Part shown: positions 25,301-35,690 of the stretch, one piece after another
Numbering within the stretch: position 1 is the stretch's first letter
Layout: each line of letters opens with the position of its first letter
NCBI RefSeq assembly: GCF_024679095.1
Contig: NC_066513.1
Span: 8,546,049 to 8,610,048, forward strand
Origin: Eriocheir sinensis
Taxonomy: Eukaryota; Arthropoda; Malacostraca; Decapoda; Varunidae
Direction: 5' to 3'
Length of the DNA stretch: 64,000 nucleotides
Position numbers and translations under genes: made by a program
Notes under the pieces: model-generated
Told to the model about the DNA's origin: nothing
Databases searched by the model: none
What the model saw: the letters and a program-made list of their open reading frames with translations, nothing else

Positions 25301-25858
25301 CTTGAAATCGAGCTATCACAAAACCCTTGGAGCTGGTTAACTTACATTGCCAGGGGGGGCTACATACTAAATTACAGCCTTCTAGGGGCAATAGCAATGC
25401 CACACTGGACAGAAACGTCAAAGTGTCTGGAGTTCGTCAAAATCGCTCTCAAAAGGGTTTACGTTTCGAGCTCTAGCGACGAAACTATTGGGAGTAGGAA
25501 AATGGTATGCATCATATTGGAAAGCACATTGTTCGGGCTAAAGTATTAATTGTTAAATAGATTTTTTGAAATTCTCAAAAAAAGAGTGGGTTTCAAGGTT
25601 GGGAACTTAATTTTTTTTTTTCAGTCGTTTTTTGCAAAAGTGTTCGATTATTTACCCTTTTGAGTCGGTGTTTGAGCCCGGTCTCTTATTTCAAAATATA
25701 GCTCTTTCATTTATCCGTCGATTGATACCAAAAACGTTTCTGTAGCCACAGATATAAGGGAGTTATGGCGATTCGCACCAAAGCGGTTGATTTTTAAAAA
25801 TTCGCGGCTTAATGACAGGGCTGGGGCAAGTGTCCGGTCCATAGTGTAGGGTTCACTG
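22331..25858. mobile_element. Large fold-back (inverted-repeat) element with a LINE in its loop
   Basis: The left arm (about 22346-23072) and right arm (about 25081-25833) are inverted copies roughly 730-750 bp long. Matching blocks include CATTAAGCCGCGAATTTT, TTTGGTGCGAATCGCCATAA, GTTTCGTCGCTAGAGCTCGA, AAACGTAAACCCTTTTGA and TGGCATTGCTATTGCC. The loop holds LINE family A copy 3. Minisatellite of the same orientation lies on both sides, so the element split one array. No transposase is seen, and clear terminal bases and a target duplication are not resolved. Confidence 0.8.
23280..25080 (+). mobile_element. LINE family A copy 3 with long open RT frame
   Basis: One uninterrupted frame (23431-24987, 518 codons) covers the whole RT and C-terminal region: GPDGVPPIVLKNCASVL, PVPKKGDRSNPSNYRPIALL, YGFRKGRSTGDLL, ALDISKDFDRVWHKSL, INSGVPQGSVLSSTLF, the catalytic YADDSTLHYS, and the C-terminus AYDLNSFKRRVSGHLSSR. 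The endonuclease is missing, so the copy is 5'-truncated near 23280. The 3' UTR follows with GGAGCAGCGAGTAGCGGGC and T-runs. It is the least damaged copy here, although FDRV is preceded by KD rather than KA. Confidence 0.88.
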
Positions 25859-26395
25859 GTACACCAGATGGTGTATGTGCCAAATGGTGTGTGTGCCAGT
25901 GGTATGTGCATCAGCTGGTGTATGTGCCAAGTGATGTGTGCACCAGCTGGTGTTTGTGCCAAGTGGTGTGTGCACCAGCTGGTGTATGTGCCAAGTGATG
26001 TGTGCACCAGCTGGTGTTTGTGCCAAGTGGTGTGTGCACCAGCTGGTGTATGTGCCAAGTGGTGTGTGCACCAGCTGGTGTTTGTGCCAAGTGGTGTGTG
26101 CACCAGCTGGTGCATGTGCCAAGTTGTGTGTGCACCAGCTGGTGCATGTGCCAAGTTGTGTGTGCACCAGCTGGTGCATGTGCCAAGTGGTGTGTGCACC
26201 AGCTGGTGCATGTGCCAAGTGGTGTGTGCACCAGCTGGTGCATGTGCTGTTGTGTGCACCAGCTGGTGCATGTGCCAAGTGGTGTGTGCACCAGCTGGTG
26301 CATGTGCCAAGTGGTGTGTGCACCAGCTGGTGCATGTGCCAAGTGGTGTGTGCACCAGCTGGTGCATGTGCCAAGTGGTGTGTGCATAGCCAACA
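25859..26395. repeat. Intronic minisatellite, right block
   Basis: About 16 units of about 32 bp: GTGTGCACCAGCTGGTGCAT+GTGCCAAGTG, in the same orientation as the left block. The units are more homogeneous than on the left. Each carries the palindrome CACCAGCTGGTG. Confidence 0.93.
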
Positions 26396-26759
26396 GATGG
26401 ACAGCCTGAGCAGGTGAGTTGCAACTCTCTTTGTAGAGGTAAAGGCAAGAGCTAGCTTCTGAAAATCATAGAATTAAAAAGAAAAAAATATATCCCAGAA
26501 TGAAAAGCCTAAGCCCAGGAACACAGAAATATAGCTTGAACAAGTAAACAAAAATTATAAATGATGAAAATTGAAATAATGAACAGTTTGATACAACAGA
26601 ACTATGATATTTTCAAACTATTCCTTAAGGAACGCATGCAAACACATCATTTCTCATCAACCCTTTTCCTCTTACTAAGTGTCCTCCATCTTTAGAGTCC
26701 GTTCGTGTTGCTTCCCTTCCTATCTAGCCCTGTCCTCCTCCTCCTACAGAGTGTTTTCC
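26396..26759. other. Intronic sequence, nothing recognised
   Basis: AT-rich DNA between the minisatellite and LINE tails. Confidence 0.45.
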
Positions 26760-27375
26760 ACCCTGTAATTCCACTGCCAGTATTGCTGCCCTTGCTATCA
26801 ACTACTGTCCAAACCCCTTATGCAATAGTTAGCCAGCATCTCCACTTTCATCCCCTTCACTGATAAACTCTGGAACAGTCTTCATTCGTCTGCATTTCCT
26901 CCTGCATATGACTTGACCTCTTTCAAGAAGAGTGTATCAAGACACCTCTCCATCCGAAATTGACCTCTCTTTTGGCCACTCCTACTTATCGCTATATGAA
27001 AGCAACAGTTAGCGGGCTTTTTTTATAATCTTTTTTGTTGCCCTTGAGTTGTTCTTTGTGCTGTAAAAAAAAAAAAAGGGTATCTTTAACCCTTTAATTT
27101 TACTGCCAGTGTTGCTGCCCTTGCTATCAACTCCTGTTCTCCCACTGTCTCCCTTTTTATGTAAAAAACAAAGCCCCTCCCACAGCTCCATGGCATTATA
27201 TAGACTCTCTACTCAAGCTGTGTCTCTGCTGTCCAGCGCCCTAGTTAAAAAAAATTACCAGTATCTCAACTTCCTCTTTAATTTCATTGGTAAAGCTTGC
27301 AACACCCTGCCTTCATCTGTACTTTCTCCTTCCTATAACTTCAATTATTTTATAAGGGGAGTCATCAAGACATTA
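26760..27375 (+). mobile_element. Two LINE family A tail fragments in tandem
   Basis: Fragment one (26760-27075) has CCAAACCCCTTATGCAATAG, a broken LINE C-terminus and the 3' UTR with a poly-A. Fragment two (about 27090-27370) repeats ACTGCCAGTGTTGCTGCCCT and then reads ACNTLPSSVLSPSYNFNYF, a divergent LINE C-terminus. Exon E4 starts about 150 bp downstream. Confidence 0.7.
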
Positions 27376-27519
27376 ACTAAAATTGATCATATGTACTTGC
27401 ATTTTCATCAGCTGTATTTTTTGGAGAGGAACAGGGTTTTGCAGGCTTTATTATTACATTGCTTTGTCCTTGGGCTGCCTAATTTATCCCAACACAACAC
27501 TAAGAACTTGTCCTTGCAG

Positions 27520-27639
27520 GAGTTCCCGCAAGTCGTGTGTGACTCGTCACTGCTGCAGAACATGACACTGACAGCCTCGGAACCACGTAGCTTTGACCAC
27601 TACAAGGAGCAGGAGGTGGACATCAGTTTGTTCTCTCTG
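27520..27639 (+). CDS. RPTP D2 exon E4
   Basis: The acceptor is CTTGTCCTTGCAG and the donor CTCTCTG|GTGAGA. This 120-bp phase 0/0 exon reads EFPQVVCDSSLLQNMTLTAS, then EPRSFDHYKEQEVDISLFSL. It fills the stretch between the 'VVMLT' strand and the WPD loop in PTP domains; QNMTLTASE and EVDISLF correspond to the two beta strands (for example 'YGDVTVTL' and 'REFKVT') found there. A LINE tail fragment ends about 150 bp upstream. Confidence 0.82.
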
Positions 27640-27969
27640 GTGAGAAAGAGCACTTACTAAACGAAGAATGAACAGAAGTAGGGAGAGTAGGAAAATAAAA
27701 AGTAGCATGAGAGGGATGGAAGAAGAGCGGGGGAGAGCAAAGGTAGGAAGAGGAAGAGGAGGAAGAGGAGCTTAAAGTGAATGGCAGTTGGCTGTTGTTG
27801 GAAAGGAAGAGCAGGAGGAGGAGGACCAGGAGAAGTAGTAGGATGAATAGGGTGAGGGGTGGAGGAAGGAGGAGGAGAACACACACATCATTATACAGTC
27901 AGCATTTCCTCTCCAGCCTCACTTAACACAACCAGTGCTCTTGACCGACTGCTTGCCTCGTCCTAACAG

Positions 27970-28118
27970 GGAAAAGTCAGAAAGCACAGATGTGTTCTGC
28001 TGACACTCAAGGGGTGGGCCGCTAATCACAGCCTGCCCGCCTCTCCCAGGCCTCTCATCTCTCTCATCGAACGAACCCTAGCCATCCCAAGGTACAAGCA
28101 GATTCTCATGACATGCAG
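27970..28118 (+). CDS. RPTP D2 exon E5 (WPD-loop position and start of P-loop)
   Basis: The acceptor is CGTCCTAACAG and the donor ACATGCAG|GTATGT. The exon is 149 bp, starting in phase 0 and ending in phase 2: GKVRKHRCVLLTLKGWAANH, then SLPASPRPLISLIERTL, then AIPRYKQILMTC. GWAANHSLP stands where active PTPs have WPDHGVP, so the general-acid Asp is absent. RYKQILMTC corresponds to the strand leading into the P-loop (V-VHC), and its Cys is the position of the catalytic Cys. The two other frames carry stops. The intron before it is only 330 bp, the shortest in the gene. Confidence 0.85.
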
Positions 28119-31100
28119 GTATGTGTGTGTGTTTTCCACTTTAGTTTTGATATACAGAAGCAAACTACAGTTATGGGGTTGTGTTATAAAATTTCAGTTT
28201 ATCAAGTTTGGTAGTATTACGTGATACCTCTCAGGCACCTTGTCTTCCTAATTTTTACTGAGCAAGAGCAAGAGTCTTATATCACACCAGCTATTATAAA
28301 TGAAATATGTCTGTGCCGATAACAGGCTGGGGCTGTTTCCCAAACATTACAGTGCCTGCCAGCACTACAGGCAACACATAAGAAAAAAATATCATTTTCT
28401 ATAGTCTGTTCACTTAAGTCTGACCCAAGCTGACAACATAAACATAATCGTATTCGTAAGCACAGTGCAGATTAGCAGAAAGTGCTGCGTGAGATAAACA
28501 CAAACAGAGGTTAAAGAAAACTTAGAAGCCATAGCAGTAGCCAGTCAGCACTCACCTTGCAAACACGCTTAGGTTTATGTTATCAGCTTGGGTCGGGCTT
28601 AAGAGAACCGACTATACCATCCTACCTGTCTCTCAAATAGTCCTTCATCCACTTCAACATGCTTCCCCTTATTCCTTTGACACAGAGATGGTGCTTCAGT
28701 TCTACACATCAATCGATCATTGCCCTTGCATTCTTTGTAACCTTGACCCATCACCACAAGTGCCCACCACCATGTGAATGGGTCTTTGGACTATATGGTG
28801 GTGCTGATCATAAAGATTTGTTCCTTCTTGTTCTTAAAATCATTAGCAAAATCTTGGTCCCTCAGTTGTCAGTCATCATTAGGATGTAAATTCGACATGG
28901 TAGCTTTTCAGTTTGTTACCGTACTGCTAACATGACTCTATCCTTAAGTGGAGGATCCGCCACCGTATTTTAAGAAATTATTTGATAAATATCGAAAATA
29001 AGTTAAATGCTCTGGCATGAACGTCTGTGCATAAGCTATCAAATGACTGCTTTATTTGTTTGTTTGTTTTCCCCGTGAATTTAAATGTCCCAACCAGCCT
29101 GAGTTTGAATGCCTAATAAGTGGGCGTGGCGAGCCAGTCCAAGTGCGGTTGGCAGAAATCATTTTGTTACATTGTCATTTTTTTTTAAATATGATAAAAT
29201 AATGACATATCAGTGTACTTCCATGCATCTGGCAACCTCTCCCCGGCCCGCCATAGCTTTCCTGCCTCCCGCTCAGATGAACTGGTGCCTGAGGGAAGAT
29301 TGCTTTGTTTACACCGCGATCTTCCTTCATGAGCGTTTGTTGAGGCATTAGAGCATTTTATTTTTGCCCTGAAGCCTTTTACTGACATCACGTCAAGGCG
29401 AAAACGGCATGTTGAGAAGAACCGCCGAGTGGCAACCCATACAAGGAAAATGCAAATAACTGATACGCGCAAACACTCAAGTTCAGGTTCAACTGCCTCG
29501 CCACCACAATATCCCTCCCCACCACCATGAAAACCAAATCAATCGTTTCATTCAAAAGTATGGTCGACATGCATGATAGTTACGTGTGCAGGACACTTTA
29601 AAGTGAAATTGCCTCCCATGTGACAGTGATAGTACAGAATTTTGGTTATGAAAAGTGTCATGTCATCCACTTACAGGCATGTTCGGAACAAACATCAATA
29701 TAGAAAAGGGTTGGTTGAGACGCAGAGATCGAAGAAGAACTGCAATTCCAACCAAAAGCAAAAAGAGAAGTAGATGACAGTAAGCAATAAGCATAAACCA
29801 GGCGAATTTTGAAGATCAAACGTGGCAACATTGAATGATTTGGCGCGTCACAATACCCTCGCCTTAGAGCGATTTAATACCTTGAAAGGGGAAGCCAGGA
29901 GTCTCATTAGATATATGCATTGATATGTGATAAATGAACCCTAAGGAATCAAACTATTACAGGTCTGGGACATTATAACAGTTTTTCATGGCACTGTGGC
30001 ACGAAAATGGAAAAAAAAAACTTTAATCACCGTTTTCTCAAAACTAAGATCAATACATACACAAAATGGATCTCCTTTAGTATTAGCTCGACTGCCATAA
30101 AACTTTGGGGGTAGGAGCCAGACATGTTATAAAACAAAGTTGGAAAAAAATATCAGATTAATTTATTTTATGCATAATACAGTAATAATATAGTCCGAAC
30201 TGCAAATTTTCTCATATATATTTTTTGTGACTAAAAAGGCTTCATCAGTTTATTTTTCTAACTTTGTAAAGACGGCCATAAAGCATTTTGTGTGCAAAGG
30301 ACAAAAATTGGTGCAGAAGTGACCGAGGAGATAGACCTCAAAATAAAAAATAAAAAAAACTGAAAAAAGTAATCAGAATTTTTTTTTAAATCCTAAATGC
30401 ATTCTATGCTCTGGTAAGATGATCAGAATATTATTCTTCACAACATATCGAAATCAATTTTGGCATAGGCCGTATAGGCGGTCGCCTAGGGCGCCACCAT
30501 CTGGAGGGGGGCGGGATAGCGCCTACAAAGGCAAAAAATAAATAACACGAAATTCACGAACGTGTATTAATAAATAAATAAAAAAAAGATCAAAATTAAA
30601 TTTTCTGCAATGAGGTGACGTTAGTTTGCCACAATCAACTCGATCGAGCTTATATAAGATATACTATAAATTTATAATGATATATAGTATTAGAATAAAG
30701 ATTGCATATCGTGATCTATCTATTTGCTATCAAAAGAGTATAATCTATTTATATATTGCCCACTAGTAAGGGAGTGAAAAGTGATATGAAGTATGAATAA
30801 GTTATATGTATATTTGGATATCTTACCCTATTGTAAAGGCTTAGAGATTAAAGAGCACGAATAATCACAACAACAATGAACTTCCCCAACACGTAGTATT
30901 TCAAGTATAGCAACAACACAGCCTTTAGGCCAACACGGTGGGAGGTTAAATAGAACAAGGTTAAAGATCACCGCACAGCTCAAGACGAGACCAGAGGCTC
31001 TATACAGCGGCTTGAACAGGCAGAGAATCACTTCAGCACACGAAAAGTGAAGTCTTCTAAATGAAGACCTCAGCGGAGTGGTGTGGATGTATGTCGCCGG

Positions 31101-31144
31101 CAGAAGGCTGGAGGTCACTGCGGATATTAACAAGACGGAGATCA
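28119..31144. other. Left part of intron 5, nothing firmly recognised
   Basis: Long AT-rich stretch without convincing exons or LINE motifs. A short GC-rich word (GGCGGTCGCCTAGGGCGCCA) at 30477-30496 looks like the kind of sequence found near hAT-type elements, but I cannot delimit an element. Confidence 0.4.
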
Positions 31145-31150
31145 ACACAC

Positions 31151-31181
<31 letters not shown>
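31145..31181. repeat. (CA)n microsatellite
   Basis: A CA run of about 37 bp with one CG interruption. Confidence 0.9.
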
Positions 31182-31182
<1 letters not shown>

Positions 31183-31238
31183 TGGAATGGGCAGAAAGGT
31201 CACTGTGAGGGTTGCCGGCGGCCCTTACACCTATGTTT

Positions 31239-31327
31239 ATTACAGTAATGCATGGAACAAAATTCAAACACCTCAATGGCTCAGTACCATTGAGGTGTTT
31301 GAATTTTGTTCCATGCATTACTGTAAT
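31239..31327. repeat. Perfect inverted repeat, 41-bp arms, 7-nt loop
   Basis: 31239-31279 is the exact reverse complement of 31287-31327, with loop CTCAGTA. I found no mismatch on base-by-base comparison. It could be a small fold-back element or a hairpin RNA source. Confidence 0.95.
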
Positions 31328-31484
31328 ATTGTAGAATAATCTGTGACTCATGTGAGTCATTATGATGGTATTAATGGTGATAAGTCAGTCATAATAGGGT
31401 AATCACGTAATGTGGTGGACCAGTGGCGGTTTTGGTTGTATGTGTGCGTGCGTATGCATAATGCATGTATGTGTGTGTTGTGGG

Positions 31485-31605
31485 GGAGTGAGCGGGGAGA
31501 GGGGGCGCCAAATCCAAATCCCGGCTTGTGGCACCGGGCCGGGCACGAACCCGCATCGTCCTGGGCGTGGAGCCATCACGCTATCCACTCAGCCACCGTC
31601 TCCCC
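31485..31605 (-). mobile_element. tRNA-derived SINE head
   Basis: On the minus strand it starts GGGGAGACGGTGGCTGAGTG. The A box TGGCTGAGTGG is at plus 31585-31595 and the B box GGGTTCGTGCCC at plus 31541-31552. It fits a SINE head better than a working tRNA, because the stems are poorly paired. No clear body follows. Confidence 0.65.
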
Positions 31606-32595
31606 TTGCTTTGATATCACCAGAAGAGTATAAATCCATTTATATTCCATCTTTCATCATATTCTTTTTAGCATTTGTTTGCTAAATGACTCATTAATTT
31701 CTTTTGAAAAATAAATGTTCAGCCATCAAATCACTTTGTCTTTAGAAAAAGACTTGAGCAAACTTGATGCTCTCATAGTGGTAATCCACTATGTCTTGGT
31801 TTACGAGCGGTGACTTGGTGTACGACCATCCTGTTTATACAAGTCGAAGATGCGAGCTTGGGTTCCCTTTTGTTTGCCGCAAGACGAGAGCGCTCAGAGC
31901 AGAAGACAATTGGCATGGGATCTCAAGTTACTGTCACACTGGGCCTTTTTCCTCCAACCGCATTGGTGGTAGGCGCAACTGGCAACTCCAACTTTTATGG
32001 TGTGCGTCACACACGACCAGGGTCAGTTGCCCATATCCACAAAGTAAACAAGCTAGTCACCCTGTATCGTCATGGTAAGGGCTGCTGTGGGTTCTGCTGC
32101 TGTTACTCAAATTACGGTCAAGTTGCCAAAGCTAAATGGAAGTAAGAAGTGGTTGTGGGTACGATCATGGCTTGACAGACGGAAGGGCAGGAGTGTTTAC
32201 CCAAACCAACATGCTACTCTGGTTGGGCGTACGGGCACCCGCGGTTGCTCCAAGCTCCAACGGTTGGAGGATAATGCCCAGTGTGACACCGCCTTGAATC
32301 TGCGTTGTACACTTGCAGATGTAGCATCCGCGCGCTCTAGTGTGCAATCTTTATGTTTTCAGCACTATGTTATTAAAGAATTACTTATTTTTATACTGCA
32401 CTTTATTATTAATATTATTTATATTTATATTGTTATACTATATCATTCATATTATTTATCATTGCTATTTGTTCATAAAATTAATCTCATTTTCTATAAA
32501 ATAACATGTAAACCGATTTTTGTTAATATTTTTGAGGGCTTCTTTTTTTTTAGATTTATCCCCTTGTATCACTAGGACGACCCGGGGTGGACTCC
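31606..32595. other. Intronic stretch with possible transposase N-terminus remnants
   Basis: Plus-strand words such as KKWLWVRSWLDRR (about 32135-32175) are like the start of PIF/Harbinger-type transposases. They lie just upstream of the TIR element at 32600. The frame is short and broken, so this is only a hint. Confidence 0.25.
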
Positions 32596-33395
32596 AGAAA
32601 CGAGTTACAATTATGTAAGTCAACTTACGTAACATTGTACGCTACCGGTGGATCCAGAAAGGTTTTGTAACGTACGTTGGATCCAGAAAGGTTACAGATT
32701 CTGTAAAGTGTGCGGTAACTTACAGATACCCCGGTAGGTCATGTAACTTACTAAATGCATTCGATTTACGTTGATAGCGTTATTATTAATACTTTTTCAA
32801 CAAAGAAATGGATGATTATAACTGAATATAGCATTTGCTGGCATATTAGTGTTGGAAACGATATATGCACACTTTGAGAGGCATGAGAAGTGTGGACGGT
32901 ATGATACGTTTACCCAACAACATCGACGCACGGGGGACTGCCAGACCTCCCTCCTCCCTTTCTCTTTATTCATCTTCCTACCTCCTCTTCATCCATTAAT
33001 CCATCAATCTCTAGAGTTGTCCCTCCGTGGAGGGAACATGGGCCTTTGTCGGGTGACAGCACATGCATTGGGAGCCGACAGACAGACTATATATTATGTG
33101 AAGCAAACAACGAAATGTTCCCAGATTACGATTTAGTATAGTTTACCTTAAAAATGATAAAAAAGAAAATGGGAAAAGAGAACGGGTTGTTTTGAACCCA
33201 CAGCTGGAGGCGTCTGCCTTACGATTGGCTGACGGTTCTGAAAACACGCTAGTGATTCGCTGGCAAGTCTCATGACGTCATACCTGGCTACGAAGATTCT
33301 GGCCAATCAACGCGATCCTAACTCCTTACTGAAACCTTTCTGGATCCACACAAAACTCGCTCGGTAGCGGTAGCGTACGTTACCTATACGAGGGC
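32590..33395. mobile_element. Non-autonomous DNA transposon X2, about 0.8 kb
   Basis: The termini are inverted (GGTGGACTCCAGAAACGAGT at the left; the right end reads GAAACCTTTCTGGATCCAC). The word TGGATCCAGAAAGGTT is repeated near the left end. The interior is shared with element X1 (5340-5920): GACTGCCAGACCTCCCTCCT, TTTGTCGGGTGACAGC, GATTACGATTTAGTA, CGATTGGCTGACGGTT. The ends differ from X1. Confidence 0.65.
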
Positions 33396-34204
33396 TAACA
33401 AATCTGAAACTTTGCGAAATCATTCTGAATTCAGCTCCCGGTCAGCTAACATTTTCTGTCATACATGTTCTGAAGAGCGGATATCAATGGATGACTAAAA
33501 TATTCAATGTAAACACATTTTTGTTTTTCAGTGTAAGAATAACTGTATTAAAAGATAATATGATTGACAAAAATCAATCAATATATATTTATAATTGAAC
33601 GTAGGTATACGGTCCTTGAAAGTCAATATCAAGACCAAGAGTGTCCATCGAACGTAGCATCCCTGTGTGATTAGTTCCCTCAGCAACTCTGCCAAAGTTG
33701 CCGCTTGCAAACTCAAAAAGAATTTACAAGTTGAAAACAATATGAATAAGAGCGGTCACCTTTTTGTGTGGCGTAATTATCGAGGTTGAGGTGGCACTTG
33801 CTGGTTCAGGCCTATGGTCCCAGGGACGGTCGGCTATGTGCTTTCTGCTACCATCATCAGTGTTCTCTTTATTCCTCTCTTCGCAATTTAAGTGACTCTT
33901 AACGGATTTTTTTGGGAAACTATACATCATCACTACATAAAGAAGGTAAGAAGGCATGCATGTATTGACAGTCGCTTTGTATAGCCATTATAACTCGTTT
34001 ATTATTTTATATTTACTACATGCTTTGATCTATATCACATAGAATTTAATATGTAGAAAATGATTGTGCTGGCGCCTCAGCCATGCATCCTTGAGCGGCA
34101 GTGCGGCGTACCCTCTCGGCAGTGCTCAGTTCGAACTCTATGTGTAGTGGTGGTGTAGGATGGGTTTGTGCTGCTATTGTTGCTACAGTTTTTTCCCTGG
34201 GCCA

Positions 34205-34380
34205 TAATACAATATTTGGTATCCTAGGTCTTGCATAATACAATATTCTTGTTACACAATACAATATCATAGTTACATAATACAATATCCTATGGTCCAT
34301 CGACTCTAACTTGAGCCCTATGGCGATGACCTGCGCATGGCGATCTGTCTCACTGTTAGTCTGTACGTTATCTATTTATG

Positions 34381-34465
<85 letters not shown>

Positions 34466-34685
34466 ACGACTGCATGGTGTCATGAATGGCTTGGGATTAG
34501 AGGGAAAGACAGCGACTGAGTCGCGCCCAAGGGCTCAAGTTAAAATCGATAGACTATAGTCACGTGATACAGTATCCTAGTTACAAAATACAACATCCTA
34601 CTTACATAATACAATATCCTAGTTACATAATACAAATCCTTGTTAGTACAATATCCGAGTTACATAATACAATTACTAGTTTTTA
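34205..34685. repeat. ~21-bp tandem repeat interrupted by (TA)n
   Basis: Units of ATAATACAATATCCTAGTTA+C occur at 34205-34295 and 34560-34685. Between them are a unique segment and a (TA)n array at 34383-34459. Confidence 0.75.
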
Positions 34686-35009
34686 CATTATGCAATATTT
34701 TGAATCCTAATTTTTTTGTTATTTAAAACAAATATTTTGCATATCAAAAAGCATTACTTTTAGTTTCCTTTAATGCTAATATGTAGTGCTTAGTTTGTAC
34801 TGTTATGGACAAAAATGTCAATAAAACAAATTTTTGTTGAGGGTTGATGTCAACATAGTATTTCCAACGTTGGTATTCTACGGTTAACCGTACAGACTTC
34901 TGACCATTTTAAGCACTGACTATTTTCTCCCAAATTGCTGTCTTAAAGCTTAGGGTGCGCGATATACCCCGGAGCGCGTTATATGCTGCAAAATAAGGTA
35001 AATGGATAA

Positions 35010-35092
35010 GTTTGTTTTGGTTTACGAGTTTTTTTGGTTTGTGGGAAACATTCCAGAACGAATTAAACTCGTAAACTGAGGTATGACTGTAC
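35010..35092 (-). mobile_element. Tigger/pogo-like terminal inverted repeat remnant
   Basis: The minus strand reads TACAGTCATACCTCAGTTTA+CGAG, resembling the CAG(T/G)CATACCTC termini of Tigger/pogo-type MITEs. A subterminal hairpin pairs GGTTTACGAGTTT with AAACTCGTAAAC. The opposite end was not found. Confidence 0.45.
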
Positions 35093-35282
35093 TTGCTGTC
35101 TTCCTGGATGGCAGCACTGCAGCTCAGGGATGCATTGCTGAGGTGCCAACATCAATAATTTTCTACATATTAAATTATATGTGTTATAGATCACAGCATG
35201 TAGTATATATAAAATAATAAACGAGTTATAATAGCCATACAAAGCGAATGTCATTACTTGGCATGTATGCATGCCTTCTTAC

Positions 35283-35690
35283 AGAGTCATAGAGAGTGCC
35301 AATGCCACTGCTCTGATGCCATAGGTTACAGTATGAGTGCTCACCAATACTGTCTTTCAGAAAGGCTCTATACACCCTATTATGATCATGTTGTACACAT
35401 GTACAGCATTGATTCCACAGCAGGCATGCATTCAGTCATGTTGTACACACGTACAACGTTTCAGAAATCCAGTAATGAAGGAATAAATTTGCTTTTATTC
35501 AATTTTGTTGCCACATTACGAGTCTTGACCTTCAGTATTACTCTGCTGCAGACAAATTTGAGGCCATGCAATCAGGACAGACGTTTACGTTCCTATATTA
35601 TACAACAATCTTGAGCAGCATGTTGCAGATTCACGGTCACCCATTACATTCAAACCTTCCTCCACTTTCCCAGCAAACTCAAGTAACCGC
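35283..35690. other. Intronic sequence, nothing recognised
   Basis: It contains two similar 20-bp words (CATGTTGTACACATGTACAG and CATGTTGTACACACGTACAA) about 53 bp apart. Nothing else was seen. Confidence 0.4.

Larger units (their letters stand above)
33947..35282. mobile_element. Element bounded by ~115-130-bp inverted repeats
   Basis: 33947-34063 and 35153-35282 are inverted copies: TAAGAAGGCATGCATG at the left end, CATGCATGCCTTCTTA at the right, with internal matches ATAACTCGTTTATTATTTTA and AATTTAATATGTAGAAAAT. The 1.09-kb interior holds a 21-bp repeat, a (TA)n array and a Tigger-like end. No transposase is visible. Confidence 0.75.

Noticed and set aside
22346..25833. Maverick/Polinton or other large virus-like element from the long inverted arms
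   Set aside because: No polymerase B, integrase or capsid-like frame; the only coding content is a LINE RT.
20694..26395. CRISPR array
   Set aside because: Units are contiguous without unique spacers, period varies, and the DNA is eukaryotic.
25711..26448. 245-residue His/Trp/Cys-rich frame
   Set aside because: Same minisatellite period; no signal of coding selection.
29109..29570. Frames of 60-95 residues in intron 5
   Set aside because: No similarity, no splice context, opposite-strand overlaps; consistent with chance.
31485..31605. Functional tRNA gene
   Set aside because: A and B boxes are present but the stems do not pair well; a SINE head fits better.
31791..32350. Plus-strand frames as a host gene
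   Set aside because: Frames overlap, lack consistent splice sites and resemble transposase remnants at most.
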